In this document: positions 47,933 through 60,868 of the stretch, one piece after another
Layout: each line of letters starts with the position of its first letter
Position numbering within the stretch: the stretch's first letter is position 1
Source: Bretschneidera sinensis
Taxonomy: Eukaryota; Streptophyta; Magnoliopsida; Brassicales; Akaniaceae
Assembly: GCA_023935145.1 (NCBI GenBank)
Contig: JALCZK010000044.1
Location: 1-64,000 of the forward strand
DNA: 64,000 nt
Direction: 5' to 3'
The notes under the pieces: generated by a model
Told to the model about the DNA's origin: nothing
Seen by the model: the letters and a program-made list of their open reading frames with translations, nothing else
Databases searched by the model: none
Program-made: the position numbers and the translations under genes

Positions 47933-49207
47933 TAGATGAGAATTTTTTTTTTTTTTTTTTTTGAGGAGATCGTAGTTGAGGAATAGAAACTTAGCAAATA
48001 TGGGACCTTATATTAGCATAAGCTATTGCATGGGAATTATATTTAATAATGTTTTTCATAGTTTATTTAATTAAGATCGTCACTCGCTTTCTATCCTTGC
48101 CTAATGATTTATAGCAATTTTTGAAATTTATATTATAAGCTTCTTACTCTACTAGATTGATAGCAATGTAGCATGAGATATGATCGCACGACAGCAATCC
48201 TGCAAATTTATTCTATGCTTTACTCAATGATCAGTTGTTTGCAACCAACCTCGACATTTTTAATCCAAAAAACGATGTTTTGGCCCCCAAATTGGCAGTT
48301 TAATGTTTTTAGGAAACTTTTTATTTTAGTTATTTTAATTTCAGCCTTAATTTAAATTGTCCTATTTTGATTCGACCTTATAAATAAGGTCTTAGGGTTT
48401 CGTACACATTATTATTGAATTTGCATAATTTTAAATAAAAATCAGAGCTGTATCTCTGCATTTTTTTTTTTGGTTTTTCTTGTGTTACTCCTTGTGAACG
48501 ATCTGTTCGACTAGTCTACAGAATAATTACTATTCTACCCGGCGTCAATAAACCCATGTTTTGATGGCCAGTTAGTAAAAAGATTACTCGTTTAAAGAGT
48601 GCAAAATTTATTATCTCCTGAAATTAGGCTTTTGTCTTGATTGTTAAAGCCCAATTTTAAAGGATTGAATCTGGAAAAAATTTTGCGTTTGAAGAGGCAT
48701 GAGTAGCTCATGAGCATAGCTCAAACTCGTCAAAAATTGATTGAGTTGATCTCTAGTTCATGTTTTTAATCTCAAACTTGGCTCGAATATTTTTTTTTTC
48801 ATGAGCCAAGTTGAAACAACCCTTAACTCGAGCTCGGTTTAGCTCGAATCCACCCCTAGCTACATTCAGTCAAAGTTTGGCTCTCAAAAAATTACTCCAT
48901 GAAAGATTTGAGAGAAACATCCCATATTTTTGGAATGAATGTCGATATATCCTCAAAAAAATTAATTAGGTTAAAATATTCAGAAATATCATCACAAACC
49001 CAATAGAGAGAAAGAGAAACTGCTGAGACTGAAAAGTTTGTAGGCTTGTCCTTGCTCAACCGCAATATGCTATTTTTTTTTGTATTTTTTGGCTTTTAGT
49101 GAAGGAAGAAAAAGCAAAACCCTTTTAGATTTTCTCTGAAATTTTGATCAATCGGAGGGAAAGATAATCAAAGGAAAATGAAAAGAAAAAGGAAACAAAC
49201 ATGGAAA

Positions 49208-49426
49208 TTAAAGACACGGGCAGTCGCAGGAATGGCTTCTGCTGCCACAAGTCTTGAGATGTGCTTTGTAATCATACTGAATAACATGTCCTTTAGAGCA
49301 CTTTTCACAGACGAACTGTTTGTAATTGTTATTCTTTTTCCGAAAATGCTTCTTTATATATGTCCTTCCGATCTCCCAAGGCATGACGTGGGTCACGGTG
49401 CAAGCATCTTGGCTATAGACAAACAT
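49208..49426 (-). pseudogene. IDD zinc-finger fragment, full form (unit 19)
   Basis: Open frame with WEIGRTYIKKHF and KQFVCEKC, where Phe replaces the usual Cys before VCEKC. Confidence 0.74.
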
Positions 49427-50125
49427 TAACCCTATTCTTCATCTCTGTATCTCTCGCTCTCTAATGACTTTAAATTTTCCATCAATTAATTTGACCCATG
49501 CCCAGTAACCGCATGGTAGTTTTGTTGAATTGAGTTTGACTAATAATTAAAGAGTGAGAGGGATATAAGTGTCTATTTTCAAACTAAGAAAATGCAAGTG
49601 TAATTTTAATATAACGGTTTTTTTTATTATTTACCCAAACTAGATTACAAACGAGACATCATTTATTCATGTTAGAAAGTATGAAGAGAAAAAATATATA
49701 AAAGATGGACAGATGGAGAAGAATGCCTGACGGGAGTCAGCTACAGAATGATGGGCCTTGGCCAGAAACAAAAGCAATACACTTGTATTGTTTATAAAAT
49801 TCAGTATATTGTATTTCCTAATTGGTTTTTTTTATCTGGAATATATTTACCAATTTATTTTAGCTTCTGTAACTTTAACTTTCAAATTTATATTAGGTCT
49901 TACATACGTGTAAGTTTTGATTTTTTAATTAATTGGTTTTAGTTTCCTGATAAGACGTAACTTCTATTTTCCTATTTCAGCTTGAAAAAAAATTTCCTAT
50001 TTTATTAGGTCTTGTATTTTTAGACCCTATATATTTATAGAGCTAGGTTTGTCTATAATTCACACAAAAACAATAAACAAAATTTCTTTCTTCCAAATCT
50101 TCTTTATTTTTAGGCAATATTTAAG

Positions 50126-50554
50126 ATGTCTTCATTGGATCCTTTTTGGAGTTCTCCTTCCCTAGAGAATGACGCAAAGGATAGCGATGATTTATTGGAG
50201 TCATGCTTTCTCAATGAGTACTGGTCATTTAGGAAAGTTTTGTCACATGATGATTTGCAGAGAAAAAGTGAGATTGTTCTCTCTCGAACGGAAGTTCAGA
50301 GTTTCCTTCGACAAATGAAGCCGAAGGAAATAGAAGACTTGAGTAATGGTAAAGCGGTAGAAATTCTCTTATATTACATTGACACAAAAGATTCTTTTAA
50401 GTTGAATCTGAAATTTGAAAGTCCTTGTTATTATCTTCGGGACATAACTGAATTTTATGACAGAAAAGATTTGGCAGCGGAGCAACGGATTGGATTCAGA
50501 TATCAAAGTCAATTTGCGATGTTGGCGGTTAAACTTCTAAAGAAAAAGATGTAA
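50126..50554 (+). CDS. Divergent B3-domain-like protein, unit 20 (most diverged intact copy)
   Basis: Five missense changes: I51V, P62R, K94N, T107I and E127Q. I51V and K94N are shared with unit 21, and I51V also with unit 25. The leader has TTCTTCCAAATC and TTTTTAGGCAAT in place of the usual AAGGCAAT. Full length, and the best case for a functionally distinct variant. Confidence 0.68.
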   Translation: MSSLDPFWSSPSLENDAKDSDDLLESCFLNEYWSFRKVLSHDDLQRKSEIVLSRTEVQSFLRQMKPKEIEDLSNGKAVEILLYYIDTKDSFKLNLKFESPCYYLRDITEFYDRKDLAAEQRIGFRYQSQFAMLAVKLLKKKM

Positions 50555-51829
50555 TAGATGAGAAATTTTTTTTTTTTTTTTTTTGAGGAGATCGTAGTTG
50601 AGGAATAGAAACTTAGCAAATATGGGACCTTATATTAGCATAAGCTATTGCATGGGAATTATATTTAATAATGTTTTTCATAGTTTATATAATTAAGATC
50701 GTCACTCGCTTTCTATCCTTGCCTAATGATTTATAGCAATTTTTGAAATTTATATTATAAGCTTCTTACTCTACTAGATTGATAGCAATGTAGCATGAGA
50801 TATGATCGCACGACAGCAATCCTGCAAATTTATTCTATGCTTTACTCAATGATCAGTTGTTTGCAACCAACCTTGACATTTTTAATCCAAAAAACGATGT
50901 TTTGGCCCCCAAATTGGCAGTTTAATGTTTTTAGGAAACTTTTTATTTTAGTTATTTTAATTTCAGCCTTAATTTATATTGTCCTATTTTGATTCGACCT
51001 TATAAATAAGGTCTTAGGGTTTCGTACACATTATTATTGAATTTGCATAATTTTAAATAAAAATCAGAGCTGTATCTCTGCATTTTTTTTTTGGGTTTTT
51101 CTTGTGTTACTCCTTGTGAACGATCTGTTCGACTAGTCTACAGAATAATTACTATTCTACCCGGCGTCAATAAACCCATGTTTTGATGGCCAGTTAGTAA
51201 AAAGATTACTCGTTTAAAGAGTGCAAAATTTATTATCTCCTGAAATTAGGCTTTTGTCTTGATTGTTAAAGCCCAATTTTAAAGGATTGAATCAGGAAAA
51301 AATTTTGCGTTTGAAGAGGCATGAGTAGCTCATGAGCATAGCTCAAACTCGTCAAAAATTGATTGAGTTGATCTCTAGTTCATCTTTTTAAGCTCAAACT
51401 TGGCTCGAATATTTTTTTTTTCATGAGCCAAGTTGAAACAACCCTTAACTCGAGCTCGGTTTAGCTCGAATCCACCCCTAGCAACATTCAGTCAAAGTTT
51501 GGCTCTCAAAAAATTACTCCATGAAAGATTTGAGAGAAACATCCCATATTTTTGGAATGAATGTCGATATATCCTCAAAAAAATTAATTAGGTTAAAATA
51601 TTCAGAAATATCATCACAAACCCAATAGAGAGAAAGAGAAACTGCTGAGACTGAAAAGTTTGTAGGCTTGTCCTTGCTCAACCGCAATTTGCTATTTTTT
51701 TTTGTATTTTTTGGCTTTTAGTGAAGGAAGAAAAAGCAAAACCCTTTTAGATTTTCTCTGAAATTTTGATCAATCGGAGGGAAAGATAATCAAAGGAAAA
51801 TGAAAAGAAAAAGGAAACAAACATGGAAA

Positions 51830-52047
51830 TTAAAGACACGGGCAGTCGCAGGAATGGCTTCTGCTGCCACAAGTCTTGAGATGTGCTTTGTAATCATACT
51901 GAATAACATGTCCTTTAGAGCACTTTTCACAGACGCACTGTTTGTAATTGTTATTCTTTTTCCGAAAATGCTTCTTTATATATGTCCTTCCGATCTCCCA
52001 AGGCATGACGTGGTCACGGTGCAAGCATCTTGGCTATAGACAAACAT
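51830..52047 (-). pseudogene. IDD zinc-finger fragment with 1-bp deletion (unit 20)
   Basis: GACGTGGTCACGG lacks one G, shifting the frame upstream of HVMPW; finger 3 and CDC remain in one frame. Confidence 0.73.
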
Positions 52048-52747
52048 TAACCCTATTCTTCATCTCTGTATCTCTCGCTCTCTAATGACTTTAAATTTTC
52101 CATCAATTAATTTGACCCATGCCCAGTAACCGCATGGTAGTTTTGTTGAATTGAGTTTGACTAATAATTAAAGAGTGAGAGGGATATAAGTGTCTATTTT
52201 CAAACTAAGAAAATGCAAGTGTAATTTTAATATAACGGTTTTTTTTTATTATTTACCCAAACTAGATTACAAACGAGACATCATTTATTCATGTTAGAAA
52301 GTATGAAGAGAAAAAATATATAAAAGATGGACAGATGGAGAAGAATGCCTGACGGGAGTCAGCTACAGAATGATGGGCCTTGGCCAGAAACAAAAGCAAT
52401 ACACTTGTATTGTTTATAAAATTCAGTATATTGTATTTCCTAATTGGTTTTTTTTATCTGGAATATATTTACCAATTTATTTTAGCTTCTGTAACTTTAA
52501 CTTTCAAATTTATATTAGGTCTTACATACGTGTAAGTTTTGATTTTTTAATTAATTGGTTTTAGTTTCCTGATAAGACGTAACTTCTATTTTCCTATTTC
52601 AGCTTGAAAAAAAATTTCCTATTTTATTAGGTCTTGTATTTTTAGACCCTATATATTTATAGAGCTAGGTTTGTCTATAATTCACACAAAAACAATAAAC
52701 AAAATTTCTTTCTTCCAAATCTTCTTTATTTTTAGGCAATATTTAAG

Positions 52748-53176
52748 ATGTCTTCATTGGATCCTTTTTGGAGTTCTCCTTCCCTAGAGAATGACGCAAA
52801 GGATAGCGATGATTTATTGGAGTCATGCTTTCTCAATGAGTACTGGTCATTTAGGAAAGTTTTGTCACATGATGATTTGCAGAGAAAAAGTGAGATTGTT
52901 CTCTCTCGAACGGAAGTTCAGAGTTTCCTTCCACAAATGAAGCCGAAGGAAATAGAAGACTTGAGTAATGGTAAAGCGGTAGAAATTCTCTTATATTACA
53001 TTGACACAAAAGATTCTTTTAAGTTGAATCTGAAATTTGAAAGTCCTTGTTATTATCTTCGGGAGACAACTGAATTTTATGACAGAAAAGATTTGGCAGT
53101 GGAGCAACGGATTGGATTCAGATATGAAAGTCAATTTGCGATGTTGGCTGTTAAACTTCTAAAGAAAAAGATGTAA
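52748..53176 (+). CDS. Divergent B3-domain-like protein, unit 21
   Basis: Full length with I51V, K94N, D106E and A118V. It shares its leader and most non-coding variants with unit 20. Confidence 0.69.
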   Translation: MSSLDPFWSSPSLENDAKDSDDLLESCFLNEYWSFRKVLSHDDLQRKSEIVLSRTEVQSFLPQMKPKEIEDLSNGKAVEILLYYIDTKDSFKLNLKFESPCYYLRETTEFYDRKDLAVEQRIGFRYESQFAMLAVKLLKKKM

Positions 53177-54463
53177 TAGATGAGAAATGTTTTTTTTTTT
53201 TTTTTTGAGGAGATCGTAGTTGAGGAATAGAAACTTAGCAAATATGGGACCTTATATTAGCATAAGCTATTGCATGGGAATTATATTTAATAATGTTTTT
53301 CATAGTTTATATAATTTTGATCGTCACTCTCTTTCTATCCTTGCCTAATGATTTATAGCAATTTTTGAAATTTATATTATAAGCTTCTTACTCTACTAGA
53401 TTGATAGCAATGTAGCATGAGATATGATCGCACGACAGCAATCCTGCAAATTTATTCTATGCTTTACTCAATGATCAGTTGTTTGCAACCAACCTCGACA
53501 TTTTTAATCCAAAAAACGATGTTTTGGCCCCCAAATTGGCAGTTTAATGTTTTTAGGAAACTTTTTATTTTAGTTATTTTAATTTCAGCCTTAATTTAAA
53601 TTGTCCTATTTTGATTCGACCTTATAAATAAGGTCTTAGGGTTTCGTACACATTATTATTGAATTTGCATAATTTTAAATAAAAATCAGAGCTGTATCTC
53701 TGCATTTTTTTTTTGGGTTTTTCTTGTGTTACTCCTTGTGAACGATCTGTTCGACTAGTCTACAGAATAATTACTATTATACCCGGCGTCAATAAACCCA
53801 TGTTTTGATGGCCAGTTAGTAAAAAGATTACTCGTTTAAAGAGTGCAAAATTTATTATCTCCTGAAATTAGGCTTTTGTCTTGATTGTTAAAGCCCAATT
53901 TTAAAGGATTGAATCAGGAAAAAATTTTGCGTTTGAAGAGGCATGAGTAGCTCATGAGCATAGCTCAAACTCGTCAAAAATTGATTGAGTTGATCTCTAG
54001 TTCATGTTTTTAATCTCAAACTTGGCTCGAATATTTTTTTTTTCATGAGCCAAGTTGAAACAACCCTTAACTCGAGCTCGGTTTAGCTCGAATCCACCCC
54101 TAGCTACATTCAGTCAAAGTTTGGCTCTCAAAAAATTACTCCATGAAAGATTTGAGAGAAACATCCCATATTTTTGGAATGAATGTCGATATATCCTCAA
54201 AAAAATTAATTAGGTTAAAATATTCAGAAATATCATCACAAACCCAATAGAGAGAAAGAGAAACTGCTGAGACTGAAAAGTTTGTAGGCTTGTCCTTGCT
54301 CAACTGCAATTTGCTATTTTTTTTTGTATTTTTTGCTTTTAGTGAAGGAAAAAAAGCAAAACCCTTTTAGATTTTCTCTGAAATTTTGATCAATCGGAGG
54401 GAAAGATAATCAAAGGAAAAAGAAAAGAAAAAGAAAACAAACATGGAAATTAAAGACACGGGT

Positions 54464-54595
54464 AGAGCACTCTTCACAGACGCACTGTTTGTAATTGTTA
54501 TTCTTTTTCCGAAAATGCTTCTTTATATATGTCCTTCAGATCTCCCAAGGCATGACATGGGCCACGGTGCAAGCATCTTGGCTATAGACAAACAT
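54464..54595 (-). pseudogene. IDD zinc-finger fragment, deletion form with nonsense (unit 21)
   Basis: The 73-bp deletion reappears here after eight full-form units, together with the CTTCAGATCT stop as in unit 12. Confidence 0.68.
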
Positions 54596-55294
54596 TAACC
54601 CTATTCTTCATCTCTGTGTGTCTCTCTCTCTAATGACTTTAAATTGTCCATCAATTAATTTGACCCATGACCAGTAACCGCATGGTAGTTTTGTTGAATT
54701 GAGTTTGACTAATAATTAAAGAGTGTGAGGGATATAAGTGTCTATTTTCAAACTAAAAAAATGCATGTGTAATTTTAATATAACGGTGTTTTTTATTATT
54801 TACCCAAACTAGATTACAAACGAGACATCATTTATTCATGTTAGAAAGTATGAATAAAAAAAAATATAAAAGATGGACAGATGGAGAAGAATGCCTGATG
54901 GGAGTCAGCTACAGAATGATGGGCCTTGGCCAGAAACAAAAGCAATACACTTGTATTGTTTATAAAATTCAGTATATTGTATTTCCTAATTGGTTTTTTT
55001 TTTTTCTGGAATATATTTCCCAATTTATTTTACTTTCTGCAACTTTAACTTTCAAATTTATATTAGGTCTTACATACGTGTAAGTTTTGATTTTTTAATT
55101 AATTGGTTCTAGTTTCCTGATTAGACATAACTTCAATTTTCCTATTTCAGCTTGAAAAATATTTCCTATTTTATTAGGTCTTGTATTTTTAAACCCTATA
55201 TATTTGTAGAGCTAGGTTTGTCTATAATTCACACAAAAAAGATAAACAAAATTTCTTTCTTCCAAGTCTTCTTTATTTTAAGGCAATATTTAAG

Positions 55295-55723
55295 ATGTCT
55301 TCATTGGATCCTTTTTGGAGTTCTCCTTCCCTAGAGAATGACGCAAAGGATAGCGATGATTTATTGGAGTCATGCTTTCTGAATGAGTACTGGTCATTTA
55401 GGAAAGTTTTGTCACATGATGATTTGCAGAGAAAAAGTGAGATTATTCTCTCTCGAACGGAAGTTCAGAGTTTCCTTCCACAAATGAAGCCGAAGGAAAT
55501 AGAAGACTTGAGTAATGGTAAAGCGGTAGAAATTCTCTTATATTACATTGACACAAAAGATTCTTTTAAGTTGAAGCTGAAATTTGAAAGTCCTTGTTAT
55601 TATCTTCGGGACACAACTGAATTTTATGACAGAAAAGATTTGGCAGCGGAGCAACGGATTGGATTCAGATATGAAAGTCAATTTGCGATGTTGGCTGTTA
55701 AACTTCTAAAGAAAAAGATGTAA
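55295..55723 (+). CDS. Divergent B3-domain-like protein, unit 22 (consensus protein)
   Basis: The protein is identical to unit 1 despite a diverged promoter: AAACCCTATATATTTGTAG breaks one pair of the stem before the TATA box, and the leader has AAAAAGATAAAC. Confidence 0.71.
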   Translation: MSSLDPFWSSPSLENDAKDSDDLLESCFLNEYWSFRKVLSHDDLQRKSEIILSRTEVQSFLPQMKPKEIEDLSNGKAVEILLYYIDTKDSFKLKLKFESPCYYLRDTTEFYDRKDLAAEQRIGFRYESQFAMLAVKLLKKKM

Positions 55724-56982
55724 TAGGTGAAAATTTTTTTTTTTTTTTTGAGGAGATCGTAGTTGAGGAATAGAAACTTAGCAAATATGGCACCTTATAT
55801 TAGCATAAGCTATTGCATGGGAATTATATTTAATAATGTTTTTCATAGTTTATATAATTTTGATCGTCACTCTCTTTCTATCCTTGCCTAATGATTTATA
55901 GCAATTTTCAAATTTATATTATAAGCTTCTTACTCTACTAGATTGATAGCAATGTAGCATGAGATATGATCGCACGACAGCAATCCTGCAAATTTATTCT
56001 ATGCTTTACTCAGTGGTCAGTTGTTTGCAATCAGCCTCGACATTTTGAATCCAAAAAACGATCTTTTGGCCCTCAAATTGCAGTTTAATGTTTTTAGGAA
56101 ACTTTTTATTTTAATTTCAGCCTTAATTTAATTTTTCCTATTTTGATTCAACCTTATAAATAAGGTCTTAGGGTTTCGTAAACATTATTATTGAATTTGC
56201 ATAATTTTAAATAAACATCAGAGCTGTTTCTCTGCATTTTTTTTTGGTTTTTCTTGTGTTACTCCCTGTGAACGATCTGTTCGACTAGCCTGCAGAATAA
56301 TTACTATTCTGCCCGGCGTCAATAAACCCATGTTTTAATGGCCAGTTAGTAAAAAGATTACTCGTTTAAAGAGTGCAAAATTTATTATCTCCAGAAATTA
56401 GGCTTTTGTCTTGATTGGTAAAGCCCAAGTTTAAAGGATTGAATCAGGAAAAAATTTTGCTTTTGAAGAGGCATGAGTAGTCCATGAGCATAGCTCGAAC
56501 TCGTCAAAAATTGATTGAGTTGATCTCTAGTTTATGTTTTTAAGCTCAAACTTGGCTCGAATATTTTTTTTTTCACGAGCCAAGTTGAAACAACCCATAA
56601 CTCGAGCTCGGTTTAGCTCGAATCCACCCCTAGTTACATTCAGTCAATGTTTGGCTTTCAAAAAATTACTCCATGAAAGATTTGAGAGAAACATCCCATA
56701 TTTTTTGGAATGAATGTCGATATATCCTCAAAAAAATTAATTAGGTTAAAATATTCAGAAATATCATCACAAACCCAATAGAGAGAAAGAGAAACTGCTG
56801 AGACTGAAAAGTTTGTAGGCTTGTCCTTGCTCAACTGCAATTTGCTATTTTTTTTTGTATTTTTTGGCTTTTAGTGAAGGAAGAAAAAGCAAAACCCTTT
56901 TAGATTTTCTCTGAAATTTTGATCAATCGGAGGGAAAGATAATCAAAGGAAAATGAAAAGAAAAAGGAAACAAACATGGAAA

Positions 56983-57200
56983 TTAAAGACACGGGCAGTC
57001 GCAGGAATTGCTTCTGCTGCCACAAGTCTTGAGATGTGCTTTGTAATCATACTGAATAACATGTCCTTTAGAGCACTTTTCACAGACGCACTGTTTGTAA
57101 TTGTTATTCTTTTTCCGAAAATACTTCTTTATATATGTCCTTCAGATCTCCCAAGGCATGACGTGGGTCACGGTGCAAGCATCTTGCTATAGACAAACAT
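56983..57200 (-). pseudogene. IDD zinc-finger fragment with nonsense and 1-bp deletion (unit 22)
   Basis: Full-length form, but with the CTTCAGATCT stop and a missing G in ATCTTGCTATAG. Confidence 0.72.
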
Positions 57201-57898
57201 TAACCCAATTCTTCATCTCTGTATCTCTCGCTCTCTAATGACTTTAAATTTTCCATCAATTAATTTGACCCATGTCCAGTAACCGCATGGTAGTTTTGTT
57301 GAATTGAGTTTGACTAATAATTAAAGAGTGAGAGGGATATAAGTGTCTATTTTCAAACTAAGAAAATGCAAGTGTAATTTTAATATAACGGTTTTTTTAT
57401 ATTATTTACCCAAACTAGATTACAAACGAGACATCATTTATTCATGTTAGAAAGTATGAATAAAAAAAAATATAAAAGATGGACAGATGGAGAAGAATGC
57501 CTGATGGGAGTCAGCTACAGAATAATGGGCCTTGGCCAGAACAAAAGCAATACACTTGTATTGTTTATAAAATTCAGTATATTGTATTTCCTAATTGGTT
57601 TTTTTTTTCTGCAATATATTTCCCAATTTATTTTACTTTCTGTAACTTTAACTTTCAAATTTATATTAGGTCTTACATACGTGTAAGTTTTGATTTTTTA
57701 ATGAATTGGTTCTAGTTTCCTGATTAGACATAACTTCAATTTTCCAATTTCAGCTTGAAAAATATTTCCTATTTTAGTAGGTCTTGTAATTTTTAAACCC
57801 TATATATTTATAGAGCTAGGTTTGTCTATAATTCACACAAAAAAGATAAACAAAATTTCTTTCTTCCAAGTCTTCTTTATTTTAAGGCAATATTTAAG

Positions 57899-58330
57899 AT
57901 GTCTTCATTGGATCCTTTTTGGAGTTCTCCTTCCCTAGAGAATGACGCAAAGGATGGCGATGATTTATTGGAGTCATGCTTTCTGAATGAGTACTGGTCA
58001 TTTAGGAAAGTTTTGTCACATGATGATTTGCAGAGAAAAAGTGAGATTATTCTCTCTTGAACGGAAGTTCAGAGTTTCCTTCCACAAATGAAGCCGAAGG
58101 AAATAGAAGACTTGAGTAATGGTAAAGCGGTAGAAATTCTCTTATATTACATTGACACAAAAGATTCTTTTAAGTTGAAGCTGAAATTTGAAAGTCCTTG
58201 TTATTATCTTCGGGACACAACTGAATTTTATGACAGAAAAGATTTGGCAGCGGAGCAACGGATTGGATTCAGATATGAAAGTCAATTTGCGATGTTGGCT
58301 GTTAAACTTCTAAAGAAAAAGATGTACTAG
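57899..58330 (+). pseudogene. B3-like gene, unit 23, nonsense at codon 54 and stop codon lost
   Basis: CGA to TGA at R54 (58058-58060) ends translation before most of the B3-like fold; S20G lies upstream. At the 3' end TAA is changed to TAC, adding one Tyr before the next stop. An ATG at codon 64 could start a fragment of about 80 residues, but it has no promoter of its own. Confidence 0.82.
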
Positions 58331-59607
58331 ATGAGAATTTTTTTTTTTTTTGAGGAGATTGTAGTTGAGGAATAGAAACTTAGCAAATATGGGACCTTAT
58401 ATTAGCATAAGCTATTGCATGGGAATTATATTTAATAATGTTTTTCATAGTTTATATAATTTTGATCGTCACTCTCTTTCTATCCTTGCCTAATGATTTA
58501 TAGCAATTTTCAAATTTATATTATAAGCTTCTTACTCTACTAGATTAATAGCAATGTAGCATGAGATATGATCGCACGACAGCAATCCTGCAAATTTATT
58601 CTATGCTTTACTCAGTGGTCAGTTGTTTGCAATCAGCCTCGACATTTTGAATCCAAAAAACGATCTTTTGGCCCTCAAATTGCAGTTTCATGTTTTTAGG
58701 AAACTTTTTATTTTATTTATTTTAATTTCAGCCTTAATTTAATTTTTCCTATTTTGATTCAACCTTATAAATAAGGTCTTAGGGTTTCGTAAACATTATT
58801 ATTGAATTTGCATAATTTTAAATAAACATCAGAGCTGTTTCTCTGCATTGTTTTTTGGTTATTCTTGTGTTACTCCCTGTGAACGATCTGTTCGACTAGC
58901 CTGCAGAATAATTACTATTCTACCCAGCGTCAATAAGCCCATGTTTTAATGGGCAGTTAGTAAAAAGATTACGCGTTTAAAGAGTTCAAAATTTATTATC
59001 TCCTGAAATTAGGCTTTTGTCTTGATTGTTAAAGCCCAAGTTTAAAGGATTGAATCAGGAAAATTTTTTGCATTTGAAGAGGCATGAGTGGCTCATGAGC
59101 ATAGCTCAAACTCGTCAAATATTGATCGAGCTGATCTCTAGTTTATGTTTTTAAGCTCAAACTTGGCTCGAATATTTTTTCTTTCACAAGCCAAGTTGAA
59201 ACAACCCTTAACTCGAGCTCGGTTTAGCTCGAATCCACCCCTAGTTTCATTCAGTCAAAGTTTGGCTTTCAAAAAATTACTCCATGAAAGATTTGAGAGA
59301 AACATCCCATATTTTGGGAATGAATGTCGATATATCCTCAAAAAAATTAATTAGGTTAAAATATTCAGAAATATCATCACAAATCCAATAGAGAGAAAGA
59401 GAAACTGCTGAGACTGGAAAAGTTTGTATGCTTGTCCTTGCTCAACTGCAATTTGCTATTTTTTTTTTTGTATTTTTTGCTTTTAGTGAAGGAAAAAAAG
59501 CAAAACCCTTTTAGATTTTCTCTGAAATTTTGATCAATCGGAGGGAAAGATAATCAAAGGAAAAAGAAAAGAAAAAGGAAACAAACATGGAAATTAAAGA
59601 CACGGGT

Positions 59608-59740
59608 AGAGCACTCTTCACAGACGCACTGTTTGTAATTGGTTATTCTTTTTCCGAAAATGCTTCTTTATATATGTCCTTCAGATCTCCCAAGGCATGA
59701 CATGGGCCACGGTGCAAGCATCTTGGCTATAGACAAACAT
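59608..59740 (-). pseudogene. IDD zinc-finger fragment, deletion form with 1-bp insertion (unit 23)
   Basis: 73-bp deletion, CTTCAGATCT stop and an extra G (TTGGTTATT). The most damaged IDD copy. Confidence 0.68.
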
Positions 59741-60439
59741 TAACCCTATTCTTCATCTCTGTGTGTCTCTCTCTCTAATGACTTTAAATTGTCCATCAAT
59801 TAATTTGACCCATGACCAGTAACCGCATGGTAGTTTTGTTGAATTGAGTTTGACTAATAATTAAAGAGTGAGAGGGATATAAGTGTCTATTTTCAAACTA
59901 AGAAAATGCAAGTGTAATTTTAATATAACGGTTTTTTTATATTATTTACCCAAACTAGATTCTAAACGAGACATCATTTATTCATGTTAGAAAGTATGAA
60001 GAATAAAAATATATAAAAGATGGAAAGATGGAGAAGAATGCCTGACGGGAGTCAGCTACAGAATGATGGGCCTTGGCCAGAAACAAAAGCAATACACTTG
60101 TATTGTTTATAAAATTCAGTATATTGTATTTCCTAATTGGTTTTTTTTTTCTGGAATATATTTCCCAATTTATTTTACTTTCTGTAACTTTAACTTTCAA
60201 ATTTATATTAGGTCTTACATACGTGTAAGTTTTGATTTTTTAATGAATTGGTTCTAGTTTCCTGATTAGACATAACTTCAATTTTCCTATTTCAGCTTGA
60301 AAAATATTTCCTATTTTATTAGGTCTTGTATTTTTAAACCCTATATATTTATAGAGCTAGGTTTGTCTATAATTCACACAAAAAAGATAAACAAAATTTC
60401 TTTCTTCCAAGTCTTCTTTATTTTAAGGCAATATTTAAG

Positions 60440-60868
60440 ATGTCTTCATTGGATCCTTTTTGGAGTTCTCCTTCCCTAGAGAATGACGCAAAGGATAGCG
60501 ATGATTTATTGGAGTCATGCTTTCTGAATGAGTACTGGTCATTTAGGAAAGTTTTGTCACATGATGATTTGCAGAGAAAAAGTGAGATTATTCTCTCTCG
60601 AACGGAAGTTCAGAGTTTCCTTCCACAAATGAAGCCGAAGGAAATAGAAGACTTGAGTAATGGTAAAGCGGTAGAAATTCTCTTATATTACATTGACACA
60701 AAAGATTCTTTTAAGTTGAAGCTGAAATTTGAAAGTCCTTGTTATTATCTTTGGGACACAACTGAATTTTATGACAGAAAAGATTTGGCAGCGGAGCAAC
60801 AGATTGGATTCAGATATGAAAGTCAATTTGCGATGTTGGCGGTTAAACTTCTAAAGAAAAAGATGTAA
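60440..60868 (+). CDS. Divergent B3-domain-like protein, unit 24
   Basis: Full length with R105W (just after YYL) and R121Q (before IGFRY). Both remove positive charge from the putative DNA-binding part. Leader as in units 22-23. Confidence 0.68.
   Translation: MSSLDPFWSSPSLENDAKDSDDLLESCFLNEYWSFRKVLSHDDLQRKSEIILSRTEVQSFLPQMKPKEIEDLSNGKAVEILLYYIDTKDSFKLKLKFESPCYYLWDTTEFYDRKDLAAEQQIGFRYESQFAMLAVKLLKKKM

Noticed and set aside
58088..58330. 80-codon ORF as an independent small gene in unit 23
   Set aside because: It is the 3' part of the B3-like gene after the R54 stop, starting at an internal Met with no promoter of its own.
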